From Actinostola sp. cb2023 (lineage: Eukaryota; Cnidaria; Anthozoa; Actiniaria; Actinostolidae): a stretch of DNA of 64,000 nt. The stretch is taken from assembly GCA_033675265.1 (NCBI GenBank), contig JAUJYZ010001050.1, positions 61,001 to 125,000 on the forward strand, read 5' to 3'. Below the pieces are notes generated by a model that made no database searches, was not told the DNA's origin, and saw nothing but the letters and a program-made list of their open reading frames with translations. Position numbers and translations under genes: made by a program. Below, in pieces: positions 43,765-54,081 of the stretch. The first letter of the stretch is position 1; each line of letters starts with the position of its first letter.

Positions 43765-45375
43765 AGGGGTGGATCATTAGAAATGTTGGGAGGGGGGGTG
43801 ACAATTCCCAAAAAAAAATTCCTGCAAAGAAAAAATGTCCCAAAAAATATTCCTGCAAGTACCCTACAACCCAAAAAAAAATTCCTGCAAGCAAGCAAGA
43901 CAGTTGGAGCACAACATGCTATCTGGAGGTAAAATGTATCAAAAGACAGCTTCAAAAAACATTGAATATACTCTATCTGAAATAACTTCAGATTCTCAAA
44001 ACTGCACAAGTTACAAGTCATAAAGTTTATTCGGAAACTAGTACATCTACATTTATTAAGTTGGTAAAGTCGTGAGACATCATACACCAAGGGGCGGATC
44101 CAAGGGAGGGGCATGGGGGGGGGGGGCGGTGCCCCCCCTTTGAGTTGGGCCCGATACATATTCGCCCACGGTCTGCCCACCATTTGATGCCCAGAATGGA
44201 TGGAAATTGCATTTTCGAGCTTCTAGATTTCAAAATTTTCTGGGGGGGCATGCCCCCACACCCCCCTAGAGAAGAAGGGGCCGCAAGGCCCCTTAGTAGT
44301 GCACCCCCTTTTCAAAATCTCGAGATCCACCCCTGTAGTATATTATTTTTTACAATAATACACCAAATTGATAAAGACAAAGCTAGTTGAGGAACTTAAC
44401 ACAACATTATAAGCCGGCTGTCATTATTTTTCTAGAAACAAAGCCAGTAATAATAACTGTCATTATATTAGTCATAAGATTTGGGGGGAGGGGGGATCAC
44501 TAGGTTAAGGGGGGTTGTATCACTGTAAGACTCCGATGATTCGGCCAGAAGTTCAATTTTCTGTCAGTTTAAACTTACTGGAAACTATACTCTCGGAAGG
44601 CAGGAAACTGCTATTTCAGAGACTCTATACTTCAAAAAAATTCGGGGGATCATGCCCCCGCACCCCTCTAGGAATTCGCGACTTCGTCGCTCGCCAAATT
44701 GTGCTCCCTATATAAATACCGTTCTTTTTCGAGCTTGCTATGGTATGTATCATTGTGTAAAAATTGTCTTGCCTTAATGATTTAAAATACATTTCGACGC
44801 AATTTAAAGTTTTTGGGTATCACTAAAGCGACTCCAGTGCCGCGCAAGAAGACGGCATTGAAATCTCTCAGCTCGGCTTTTCGAGAGAATCTAATGCGTA
44901 AACGTTCACGAAAAAAAATGCAAATTGTGACCTACTGAGCTCTGATTCAGTCGATCGGAAATGACTAGTTCAGCTGAAATCTCCCTAATTTGAAGCCTCT
45001 TCTTCGAGTAAATAAAGGTTAAGGAAAGAAATCCTTGTACTTATTTTATGGCGTGTTGATCATAAAACATTTATAAAGCTTAATGACAGTTAGTTGTAGT
45101 GATATTCAATGTTTCTAGCTGGGGCTGCACTGAGTTGAGCCTGAGTCGGCATATAGAATGTTGAAAAGCACTGCCGAGTAGTGAAAATGTGACTGGAAAT
45201 GTGAGCAAGCCACAACAATTATCAATTTGAAAAGCAGTGAGAGCCGAGAGAAAAAAATATCCTGCAGAGCTACCCAACTCCAAAAAAAAATCCTGCAGAG
45301 AAATACAGGTAGAAAAAATATTCGTGCTCAAAAAAATTGTTACCCCCCCTCCCAGGATTTCTAATGATCCACCCC
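43765..45375. mobile_element. 1.6 kb TA-flanked element inside the left arm
   Basis: The ends AGGGGTGGATCATTAGAAAT and the inverse TTTCTAATGATCCACCCC lie between TA dinucleotides. The matching place in the right arm (about 48202-48207, TATTTACC) is uninterrupted and so preserves the empty site. The interior contains repeated CCAAAAAAAAATTCCTGCAA motifs near both ends in opposite orientation and, at about 44091-44335, a further element with GGGGCGGATCCAAGGG and GATCCACCCC ends. Frames here are not recognisable proteins. Confidence 0.8.
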
Positions 45376-46540
45376 TAAATAGCTTCGTTTCACACATACT
45401 AATTAAGTCAATAAACACTCATCAGATTGTGTGACAGAAGTGTTTGATCGCGATTTTGCCGGGAAAACAAGGGTTTCAAGCTCTCTCTATGTACAACATA
45501 TTACAATCCAATCAAAAGAAATATATGTATTAATGCCTAGATGGATTTATTCAGTAAATATACGATTATTAAACATTTGAGAGTTCGTCCGCAAATCATC
45601 ATTTAGAATCTGTATGTCAACAGCAACACGTACTGAATGAATACTAATTACTTCATTGAACATGGTCATGCAATGACTTTAATTTGCAACAATATCGATA
45701 TTTCTTACAACATTGCCGTGAAATAATCTGCTTCATTATCATTAAAATGGAATCAAAATTTTGTATTTGATTTATCGCAGAGTAATTCAGGACAATTAAT
45801 AGTTATTAGTGTTTTAATTTCAATATTACACAGTCGTACAAATGAACCTTACTGAGTGGTTGCCTGAAATAAATAATGGTTACTTTTGAATTGTGTTGTG
45901 CTATCAGTATTACAATTGTCTCGTGTGTATGAGAAACTCATGCGTTTCACTATGGATATATCGATCATTTGTTCGTTGTCATCTGAAAGTTCACGGTGCA
46001 GTTCTGTTAGTAGGGTCTGGGCTATACGGGGGCGTGCCGCTGGACAGGGTTTCGTTTTTGACTGGGTCAGTATAATGTTATGTGAGTCTGTCCTAAACAG
46101 GGTATGGTAATGCACGATTGTCGTCGGTGATGAATTTTTGTGTACTGTATTAGTAGACCTGCCAGACAGAAGACAGTATTTTGTCCTTTGTTCTAAATAG
46201 GGTCATAAAATAGAGGGTGTTGTCCTAGACAGGGTGGATATTTTAGTATATATATTTTGTCCTAAACAAGACCAGGGTTTCAAACCCTCAGCGGCACCCC
46301 TATACCCAAACATGGGTCAAGTGAGTTTTTTTATCTACTAGTCATTAGCTTAGTTTTCTAAGAAAAAACAAATGGGTACTTTTAGGCCAGTTTCGCGTGA
46401 GTTAGACATGACGATAATAGTTTTCACGGTTTCCACGTGAAAACTCCTCCTCCCTCCTACCTCCCCCCTCCCCCCTCCCCCCCCTCCCGCTTCCCCTTCC
46501 TCCTTCCCCCGTTCCCCCTCCTCCTTTCCCCATCACCCCT

Positions 46541-46830
46541 TTAGGGAGCAATGGTGGCCGAATGGTGAGAGCATTCGCCTCTCATGAAACGCTGTGGTGC
46601 CTGGTTCAATTCACGAATCGGGCACTTCATGTGAGTTGAGTTTGTCAGTTCGTTCTCTCCCTTGTTTCGAGGGTTTTTCTTCTGGTACTCCGGTTTTCCT
46701 CCCTCATTAAAAACGAACTAGTGAGATGAGCGTTGGGTGTACATAATAGAGAATGTAGTAAGAAATGAGTGTTGAGAGTCGTGTCCCCAATTAGCAGTAA
46801 TGCTAGATCGATTGACACGTTGAATTAAAA
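46541..46830 (+). mobile_element. tRNA-derived SINE
   Basis: The head has a box A-like TGGCCGAATGG and box B-like GGTTCAATTC in a tRNA-Ser/Leu-like context starting GGAGCAATGGTGGCCGAAT. A body with GGTACTCCGGTTTTCCTCCC follows, and then a short A-rich end (AATTAAAAAAAGTAATC). C-rich polypyrimidine tracts lie on both sides (46445-46530, 46855-46915), so it may have split one tract. Confidence 0.65.
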
Positions 46831-47017
46831 AAAGTAATCAGTTTATTCCAAACACCCTCCTCCCCCTTCCCCGCCCACCGTTCCTCCTTCCCCTCCCCCT
46901 CCCCTTTCCTCCCCCAACGCACGCTCCAATGAGCGCCAGAGATACCACAGGGCCCCCTAATTAATCAATAATTTCACAAAATGCTGATAAAAGAGTAAAA
47001 GTAATTATATCGCTTTT

Positions 47018-47100
47018 TGTTTTTCTTTGTCACGCGCGCGCGTGGTACACCACGATACACCGCGCGCGCGCGCGCGCGTGATAAAGAAAAACAAAAAACA
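47018..47100. repeat. GC alternating hairpin
   Basis: TTTGTTTTTCTTTGTCACGC and GCGTGATAAAGAAAAACAAA form the outer stem; inside are CGCGCGCGCGTGG and CCGCGCGCGCGCGCGCGC runs. The result is a strong cruciform/Z-DNA-prone hairpin. It lies in the core of the long-TIR element. Confidence 0.85.
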
Positions 47101-48886
47101 ATATAATATAATATAATTTGTAATTTTAGCTGGAAACGTTCATTATGCCGAGTTTTAATCCAACAAAGCTTTTTCTCTATAATTACTTTTATTCTTTTAC
47201 TAGCATTTTTGTGAAATATTTGATGATTAGGGGGCCCTGTGGAGATACCCTTCTTTTCCTGCGGGTAACTGCGGCTTGCATAACCAGTTGTGACGTAAGC
47301 GTTTCTGAAAAGATCCGGTTTTGCACCAAATATAGATCCAGGCGCAGATCCAGACCGGTTTACGCCGTTTTCCGGAGAACGGTAAATTTTTTCAAAGTAA
47401 GAGTAATATATATATATAGCTCTCTGGAATGTTTAATTTATTCATAAAAAGGTACAAAAACTGCCGGTTCGGGAAACGGTCACATCTTTTCCTGGATCTG
47501 AGACCTGCATGCGGCGTTTTCAAACGTCTCCACTTTTGAAAGCGTTTTCGAAAACCTACGTTTTCATCTATGTTTTCTTTTGATTGTTTGTCAGTGGACG
47601 ATCGCTAAAAACGGATAAAAAAGTATGCGTTTTCAAACGAAAACGGATTAGTGTGGACGGGGCCGGCTCAGTGCGTGGACTGACGCAATATGAGACTGTA
47701 CATCGACTGGACAGTAGAGAGATTGGCTGGTGAGAGTTCACTATTATAGTCCAGTTATGTCTGTAACTGAACACACTAGTTTGTTGATTTGTTGTATCAA
47801 ATCATTTTTAACTCACTGGATTACAAGATATTACAATACTATTGTATCAGCAATCCAATGCTACTTTAACGGTGAATACAGCCAAATTTAAATTAGTGAT
47901 GCGTGACCATGTTCAATGAAGTAATTAGTATTCAGTACGTGTTGCTGTTGACATACAGATTCTAAATGATGATTTGCGGACGAACTCTCAAATGTTTAAT
48001 AATGGTATATTTACTGAATAAATCCATCTAGGCATTAATACATATATTTCTTTTGATTGGATTGTAATATGTTGTACATAGAGAGAGCTTGAAACCCTTG
48101 TTTTCCCGGCAAAATCGCGATCAAACACTTCTGTCACACAATCTGCTGAAATTGACTGACTGAGTGTTTATTGACTTAATTAGTATGTGTGAAACGAAGC
48201 TATTTACCTTTTATCATGTTCTTGTAAGATTTTAAGGTCTCTTAAAGCACTAAAGAGTGGTTTGCGGTTAAAAAGACAGTATAGGAAGAACCAAGTCCGA
48301 CTTATTGATGATAAACAAACAAAATTTGACGGGAAAAGAGCCGACTACCTTGAAGAGTCGGAGGCTGCTCACGCGAAGGCGTTGAAAATATCCGAGTAAG
48401 AGTTTTTGGAAATCAAGAAAGGAAAGAATAAACTTGTTAAAAATGGCTAAATTAAGAAAATAAACTGCCGCACTTTTAAGAACGGACCTCCATAAAATGG
48501 CTTAAATTTAGTCGACCGCCGAAGGCCGTCGACAACTGACTTTTAACTCGAAGTGAAAATAAGATGTTTTTCGAAAATTTGCCATTATTGCATGTAACCC
48601 AGCTCTACATAGGCTAAATATTACAACCAAACTAAATGTATCATAGAAAATCATGTAATATGAGTTTTACAGAGCGCCAAAGTGACCCGAAATTTTAGCG
48701 TCTTTCAGGGCGATTTTGCAGCAAAACAAGGGGGGGGTGGTCAACTTTCGAGCAAAAGCCTGAACCAAACTTTAAATACGACCATTCTTAATCTATTCCT
48801 ATAGGTAATAAATGATAGCAATTTGAAAGGAATCGGCCGACCCCCATCTTTCAACTCTGCCCGGTTTTCTCAGACAATGACACTTA

Positions 48887-49904
48887 ATATAACAACTATT
48901 TTTAATAGGCACATGCAATGAATTATTGGGATTATAGGATATCTTTTCACCAACCTTACCTAAATCAACACATGCTAATATTTGGGAATAATTATTATTT
49001 GCTATAACCTGTGTAGAATCAATAAGATCACAATTAATGCAGACATCTTGAGTAGGTTGTTTAATATTGATGTTATATTCGGTGTTTGCTTCAAGGTGTT
49101 CTGGAATGTTTAATAATTTTGATAAACTCTCATTTAAATCAACACCTATTGTTGGGGTGGTATAATATTTATTATTTTTAATCGCAACTGGAAAATTTCT
49201 CTCACCAAGTGAAACCGCTTTATCAACAGCATTTTTAAAACTAAAATTAGTGTAGTTTCCTTTCGGAATCCGCATAAAAACACCGTTAAATATTCTAGTT
49301 GAAATAGTTCCTTCACTTGGAAGATTATATAAACGATTATAAAAACTACAGCTTACAAGTGATATCTTATTACTCTTAAAGTGCCTATAACCCCTGTGAG
49401 TTTGTTTTAAAATTCGATTATATATTAAGTGAATAGTTGCAGGTTTCAGTATTTTGTGATTTGAACTTCGTGTTTGTGAGTTATAGAGGTTTGAAATCGG
49501 GATATGTTAATTTGGTGACGTAACTTAAGGAATGATGCCATAGCTTATTTAGCTGTGTTCTTACTGAAATAGAATAAAAAGTTTATCAAATCATATCTAT
49601 AAACTGGGAAAAGATATTGCAAGTTTCAAAATGTCAGTAGTTTGCACAAGTGTGTTTTTGTATAAGACCTGATTCCTTAAAGTGCGTCATTTTGACGTCA
49701 TCTAATTTCCATATCGCGTTTTCAAACCTCTATAACTTGCAAACGCGAAGTTCAAATCACAAAATACTGAAACCTGCAACTATTCACTTAATATATAATC
49801 GATTTTTAAAACAAACTCACAGGGGTTATAGGCACTTTAATAATAGGATTTGTAAACCAAATAGTTTGATCAGCTTTTGTTTGTTCAATGTATAGGATTA
49901 CCAT
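48887..49904 (-). pseudogene. Polinton minor-capsid (penton-like) candidate, interrupted twice
   Basis: The frame opens at the ATG at 49904, preceded by ATATATATC, runs into a TTAA MITE at 49836-49380, resumes in frame, and ends abruptly where the long-TIR element begins at 48886. The visible parts contain IPKGNYTNFSF and, farther on, INCDLIDSTQ. These remind me of the small capsid proteins next to Polinton capsid modules in cnidarian genomes, which is a weaker assignment than those of the polymerase or integrase. The C-terminal part is lost or displaced beyond 43072. It is the last gene of the - strand row, directly after the coiled-coil membrane protein. Confidence 0.55.
49380..49836. mobile_element. 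Palindromic TTAA MITE in the minor-capsid gene
   Basis: Arms of about 160 bases start AGTGCCTATAACCCCTGTGA at both ends in inverse orientation, with TTAA at 49376-49379 and 49837-49840. The central part includes the inverse pair around ACTTAAGGAATGA and TTCCTTAAAGT. It contains no gene. Confidence 0.88.
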
Positions 49905-49912
49905 GATATATA

Positions 49913-51360
49913 TTATTTCTTTTTATATGATTCCACTAAATACAAAACAACAGCTACTATCAATAGCCATGCGTGTTTAGCAAGGAAACCAATAGCCTGA
50001 CCAGCAGTTTTAAATATAAAGGAAGCTATTGCCCCTACCATACCTGGTAGTATTTGGGCTAATTTTGAACCGAGGTTTTTAAGAGCGTTTCCAGTAGCTT
50101 GCGCAACCGAAGATAACCCGCTTTTTAAACTAGAAATAATTGTTCCAATGACAACTCCAACAGCAGAAAGAACAGCAAAAACAGTGAATCCATATTTTTT
50201 AAAGATAAGTTTTATCCTTTCTTTCAATGGTAATTTTTCTTCTATAATTTCCATTTCATTTTCAAGTTCTTCTTTATTATCCTCCAGCTCGTGAACTTGC
50301 GTTGTTAAAGCATCTCTTCTTTCAATGAGAGATGCAGTATCATCAATTAATTTATTGTTCTCTGCAATTAATTCATATTTTTTATCTCTTATAGTTTCCG
50401 CTTGTCTTACAGCTTCATGTGTCTGTCTTTGAGAATTATGGTACATCTCATATTCCGACTCAGCTTCTGATATTTGCGATCTAATTGAACTCTGTCTAGT
50501 TCTATTGTTGCGATCTATCGCCAGTATCATGCAAAATAGTTACTTGAGGATTTAATGATGCTATTCTTTCATCTAAAACAGCTACCTGTTCCACCACAGA
50601 TTCAGCAATATTTTCAGCCGATCGACCTAAATTGTCTAATATTGTTTTTGGCAGATTTGGTGATGTTATTAAGTGTGTTTTCGCCGAGCGATTTTTTAGT
50701 CTAACAGCAACCCTATCATATTCATCAAGACCATAAGTAAAGTTAGCTTTTGATGGATCCCACTCTGGATATAATTCTTTGATTCTTTCTTCAGCAGCTG
50801 CATGATTCTGTAATAAATCATCATATCTAGAACGACCTGCCTGTGGGTCAGCGGATTGAGAACGATCTAAACCCAGAATTTGTCTTATCCGTGGGGCTTC
50901 GTCGTAGACAGATTGAGAACGCTCTAGAATTTGGGTCGTGAATATTATGCACAGCAGTTATGAGATTCTGTAATCCATTATTAAGATCTTCTACAGGTCT
51001 AGAAAGATGTGGATCATTAGTTATGAGATTCTGCACTCTATTATTAAGATCTTCTGCGGATTGAGGACGATCTAAACCTAGAGTTTGTCTTGTCTGTGGG
51101 TCGTGAATATTATGCACAACAGTTATGAGATTCTGTAATCTATTATTAAGATCTTCTACAGGTCTAGAAAGATCTTGTAACTCAAACTCCTCCCTAGGGG
51201 CTAAACTCAGAATTCGTTGTCTTGCCCGTGGGTTTCTAATATTACGTAGAGCCCTTGATATTCTATTATCACTCTCAAGCAGCGGTTGCCTCTCATCATC
51301 ATTAATATCAGTCCTACCTTCCGGTGTAAGTGGGTCAAAATCAACATCCCCTCCTTCCAT
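49913..51360 (-). pseudogene. Polinton coiled-coil membrane protein with N-terminal repeats, frameshifted
   Basis: The N-terminal frame (51360 to 50848) starts at TATATAATG. It carries an acidic start and about three repeats of a 30-35-residue unit containing DLNNRLQNLIT and VHNIHDP. Between about 50840 and 50530 the protein continues in a different frame (WDPSKANFTYGLDEYDRV is visible), and the last frame (50530 to 49913) is a long coiled coil (SEAESEYEMY to about IIEEKLPLK) followed by two hydrophobic segments: FTVFAVLSAVGVVIGTIIS and, at the C-terminus, AWLLIVAVVLYLVES. At least one frameshift lies near 50,850. The role is unknown; a virion or membrane-remodelling protein is plausible. Similar genes flank the capsid block in cnidarian Polintons, to my knowledge uncharacterised. 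Confidence 0.7.
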
Positions 51361-51748
51361 TATATAAACTATATAATTTTTGATGCTAGATAACCAGCTG
51401 TCAGCATCCCGCCACCAACATACATCATTTGATATTGTTTATGTTTGTTGCTAGGTTTATAATAATCTGAGAATTGAGGTTCACGAATGCGTAATCCGTA
51501 TCATGTAAGTTGCCATCCGCTAATTTTTTGTTCATATAACGTGTTGTTAACCAATCTTGATACTGCTGACGCTTCTTTTCAAATTCGCCCATATCATGTT
51601 GGTATTTTTCAAGTGCCTTATCATGCCGAATTTTCTCTTCATCGGTATGTTTCTTAGAACTTAGGGCTTTCGCTAAATACATCGAGCCTGTGAAGGCTGT
51701 AGCGTTCAGAACAGCTCCGGCGACCATCATAACTACTGCACTTGCCAT
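51361..51748 (-). pseudogene. Small Polinton membrane/coiled protein, frameshift near the end
   Basis: The frame starts at ATATAAATG (51748). An N-terminal hydrophobic stretch (VVMMVAGAVLNATAF) is followed by a charged helix (ALEKYQHDMGEFEKKRQQYQ). After the segment TDYAFVNLNSQ the open frame goes out of register; the adjacent frame continues with FSDYYKPSNKHKQYQMMYVG and a hydrophobic tail to a stop near 51368. I interpret a one-base indel near 51460. Probable virion-associated protein, function unknown. Confidence 0.65.
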
Positions 51749-51753
51749 TTATA

Positions 51754-51975
51754 TTATAGAGATTTTGGCAGGATTTTTTGATCTTCTAGATATTGCTTCA
51801 AATACATTGAGCCGGCTAGAACCGCCACCCATTTACCATAGTTTGATAAACTTGTTGAAGAATCATTAATAAATGACTCTTTCATGGTTTTCTTTCCAAC
51901 GTAACCAATAGCTGCTGCGATTCCAACGACTACAGAAGCGTCTGTGATTGTTTTAACTATTTTGTTTTCTGACAT
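51754..51975 (-). CDS. Small two-helix membrane protein of the Polinton
   Basis: An intact 73-codon frame starting at ATATATATAATG. Two hydrophobic segments are visible (ASVVVGIAAAIGYVG and WVAVLAGSMYLKQY), and the protein ends in KILPKSL. The stop is only five bases before the start of the next gene. No family is named; small membrane proteins next to the capsid genes are common in Polintons and adintoviruses. Confidence 0.7.
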   Translation of the reverse strand: MSENKIVKTITDASVVVGIAAAIGYVGKKTMKESFINDSSTSLSNYGKWVAVLAGSMYLKQYLEDQKILPKSL

Positions 51976-51989
51976 TATATATATATTTT

Positions 51990-52319
51990 TTATTCCATGC
52001 CTCCTCGCGAAGAAGCTGCTGTTTCTACTGTAGGAGGTTCATAAATCACAGCAGGTGCTACAGGTGCAGCATCTACTTTCCTCCATCGAAAATATAAATC
52101 TAAAGCTGTTAAACCTATTCCAACTAGTGTTAAAGTTGTTGTTAGTGATGGCATCCAGTAGTTGGTAGTTTCATGAACTTCACTCTTTTCTAGAGCCTTC
52201 TTAGCGTTCCTATGATATTCAGCCAGTTTTTTTCCAGCTGCTATTTTCTTAGGATCCTTTTGCTTAACAATTGGAGTTTCTGGTTCTTTGGTTATTTGAT
52301 CATCTGCGGCTTCAGACAT
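51990..52319 (-). CDS. Small single-pass membrane protein of the Polinton
   Basis: I choose the internal Met at 52319 (MSEAADDQ) because it is preceded by TATATATATG like its neighbours, rather than the upstream Met at 52361. The 109 codons give a Lys-rich N-terminal half (KQKDPKKIAAGKKLAEYHRN), one hydrophobic helix (LTTTLTLVGIGLTALDLYF) and a Pro/Ala tail. Function unknown. Confidence 0.7.
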   Translation of the reverse strand: MSEAADDQITKEPETPIVKQKDPKKIAAGKKLAEYHRNAKKALEKSEVHETTNYWMPSLTTTLTLVGIGLTALDLYFRWRKVDAAPVAPAVIYEPPTVETAASSRGGME

Positions 52320-52661
52320 ATATATAGAATAATATTCCAACAGCTTCCAACAGATGTTCAACAGCTTTCAACAGATGTTCAACAGCTTTCAACAGAGTTC
52401 CAACAGCTTCCAACAGATGGACCAAATTCATTTCTTAAAGTGCTGCAGGTGCTTCTCCACTCCAGAGGAACTTTCTTACAAATAAGCCGCCATTCATCGT
52501 CATTCCTTTCTACTGTACTGTGTCAGAACCTTGCAGATGAATAAAGCGTAAAATACTACGGTCTTCTCCCTTGGGTATTAAGAGGTCTAATATCTTAAAA
52601 ATGTAATAAGGGTAGTATCTTCTATTTCTATTACGCAATTCCTTGATATGATTTCTAGCTT
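52320..52661. repeat. 20-bp repeat near a gene start, otherwise non-coding
   Basis: CAACAGCTTTCAACAGATGT and variants recur four times at 52337-52420, directly upstream of the membrane-protein gene on the - strand. The rest to 52661 holds no recognisable gene. The repeat could be regulatory. Confidence 0.75.
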
Positions 52662-53336
52662 CTAAAACTTGTATAAAAAGATATGTTCTCCTTTAACAAG
52701 CACTTCGGCAGATACTTTTGGTATAGGGCTGCCAGTTACTCTGCTCCAAACTGCAGAAGCGTGTTTATTTAAATCTGCACGACCAATATCTTTTAGAGTT
52801 ATTCTGACATCTTGAATTGTATTGCCAATTAATTGCTCCTTACAGTTATTTATTACATCGTCGGGAATTACTACTGACTGTCCTAGAATAAGATTCATCC
52901 AATTACGATAATGTTTGCTGGGATTAAAAATGCCAGGCTTAGCCGACTGCCCTTCTTGACCATAAAATTGAGCATCATTAACAGATGCAGGCATGGAAAC
53001 TTCTCTTCCACAAGAACACCTCATTTGCAATTCTTCTCTATCCATGGTCATCTCGTTGCGGCAAATACATATTTCATATTCATTTTCCATTAATGGCATA
53101 GGAAGAGTGTTTAACATTTTTCTCAGTTGAACTATTTCTAAATCTTCTGCGGACAGTTTATTAAATATGTTTGTTCTATCTTCATATTTACCCCACACCA
53201 TAAAAAAGTAATTCTCTGATAAATCTCCTCCCAATAACTCTAAATAAAACTCAGATATTATTTCATCCACCGCCGGCACATCATATTTTTTCGCCATTCG
53301 TTTAAGTGTTCTAAGATAAGCTGTCACAGACTCCAT
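52662..53336 (-). CDS. VLTF3-like late transcription factor (zinc protein)
   Basis: An intact frame of 224-228 codons. I prefer the start at 53336 (MESVTAYL), preceded by CAATATATG, over the Met four codons upstream at 53348. A four-Cys zinc-binding pair (CICRNEM ... RCSCG) sits at about 94-114. A helical region with KHYRNWMNLILGQ and the end VTGSPIPKVS...LVKGEHIFLY follows. Arrangement and length fit the VLTF3-like domain (Pfam Pox_VLTF3), a hallmark late transcription factor of nucleocytoplasmic large DNA viruses. The gene diverges from a clamp-like gene with only 28 bases between start codons. Assignment rests on the Cys pattern and the HxxxWxxLILGQ-type block; I could not run a profile search. 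Confidence 0.65.
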   Translation of the reverse strand: MESVTAYLRTLKRMAKKYDVPAVDEIISEFYLELLGGDLSENYFFMVWGKYEDRTNIFNKLSAEDLEIVQLRKMLNTLPMPLMENEYEICICRNEMTMDREELQMRCSCGREVSMPASVNDAQFYGQEGQSAKPGIFNPSKHYRNWMNLILGQSVVIPDDVINNCKEQLIGNTIQDVRITLKDIGRADLNKHASAVWSRVTGSPIPKVSAEVLVKGEHIFLYKF

Positions 53337-53364
53337 ATATTGAGACATTGTGCTATCCTAATAT

Positions 53365-54081
53365 ATGATTCTTATAACCAACCCTGCGTATTTAAAATCA
53401 ATCATATCTTTTTTGCGAACTTTTAGAGCCCATCAAGTAATACTTAGTTTCGATTCTGATATTCTGGAGATTTATGCCAAGGATGTTGAATCTATCAACT
53501 TTCTTAAAGCAAAAGTAAAAATAAAACAATCTTAATTCCTCAATCTGCAACTCTATCAAAAGTTAGATTGGAAGATCTTAAAGAAGCGTTCGGCAGTATT
53601 GGCAAAGAAGTGTTAGAATTGAAACTTAATCTTAATAAGGAGAGCAGTATGTTGGAAGCTTTGATTACTTTTCCTATGAGAACATGTACAATACGATCGA
53701 GTCAGTATTCTTTACCAACTTGTACAGCCACCGTCGATGTGGGAAAAAATATACTTTCCTTTATCCTGGTCAATGACACAGAAAGCTTTCAAGAAAAGCT
53801 TCTCAAATCAAGGACAGATTGAAAGATATATTCTTGTCACTTGCACAGATGAAATACATCTAGAGACAAATAAAGCACATCATGTCATCTGCAAAGAGAC
53901 TTTATATGACGCAGATGTGTCTGCGGCGGATGGCCAAATGGAATTCCTTATAAGTTTAGATCTAATTAAAAGTAATCTTAACTTACCTTGTAAGAAACTT
54001 ACTATAAGCTGTTCAAAAGATGTCCTGCAACTTTCATCATCTGCAATAGTCATTAGAACAATTCTTCATAAGATTCTATGA
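53365..54081 (+). pseudogene. Possible PCNA-like sliding clamp, frameshifted
   Basis: The frame opens at ATG 53365 right after TAATAT, runs 56 codons to a stop at 53533-53535, continues in a second frame (about 53540-53822) and returns to the first frame (about 53790-54081). The total, about 235 residues, is near the size of PCNA. The order of segments recalls a clamp half: an N-terminal helix followed by a strand with LSFDSDILEIYAKD, and a C-terminal part with QMEFLISLDLIKSNLNLP then LTISCSKDVLQL. I judge this by pattern only, so it is a hypothesis. Its 3' end overlaps that of the convergent Bro-N gene by 16 bases. Two frameshifts make it a pseudogene. Confidence 0.4.

Larger units (their letters stand above)
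43072..48886. mobile_element. 5.8 kb element with about 1 kb terminal inverted repeats
   Basis: The left arm (43072-43764 plus 45376-45672) and right arm (47903-48886) are inverse copies of about 1 kb, allowing for the 1.6 kb insertion in the left arm. Outer ends read TAAGTGTCATTGTCTGAG and CTCAGACAATGACACTTA. The flanks ATATAACTG (left) and ATATAACAA (right) match at seven of nine positions, a possible 9-bp target duplication as in MULE/foldback elements. The 2.2 kb core carries no recognisable transposase; it holds a SINE, pyrimidine tracts and a GC hairpin. The element interrupts the minor-capsid gene of the Polinton to its right. Confidence 0.8.

Noticed and set aside
47145..47447. 100-codon frame downstream of the GC hairpin
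   Set aside because: No domain, low-complexity context, and it lies in the core of a repeat element with no support from the opposite arm or from relatives.
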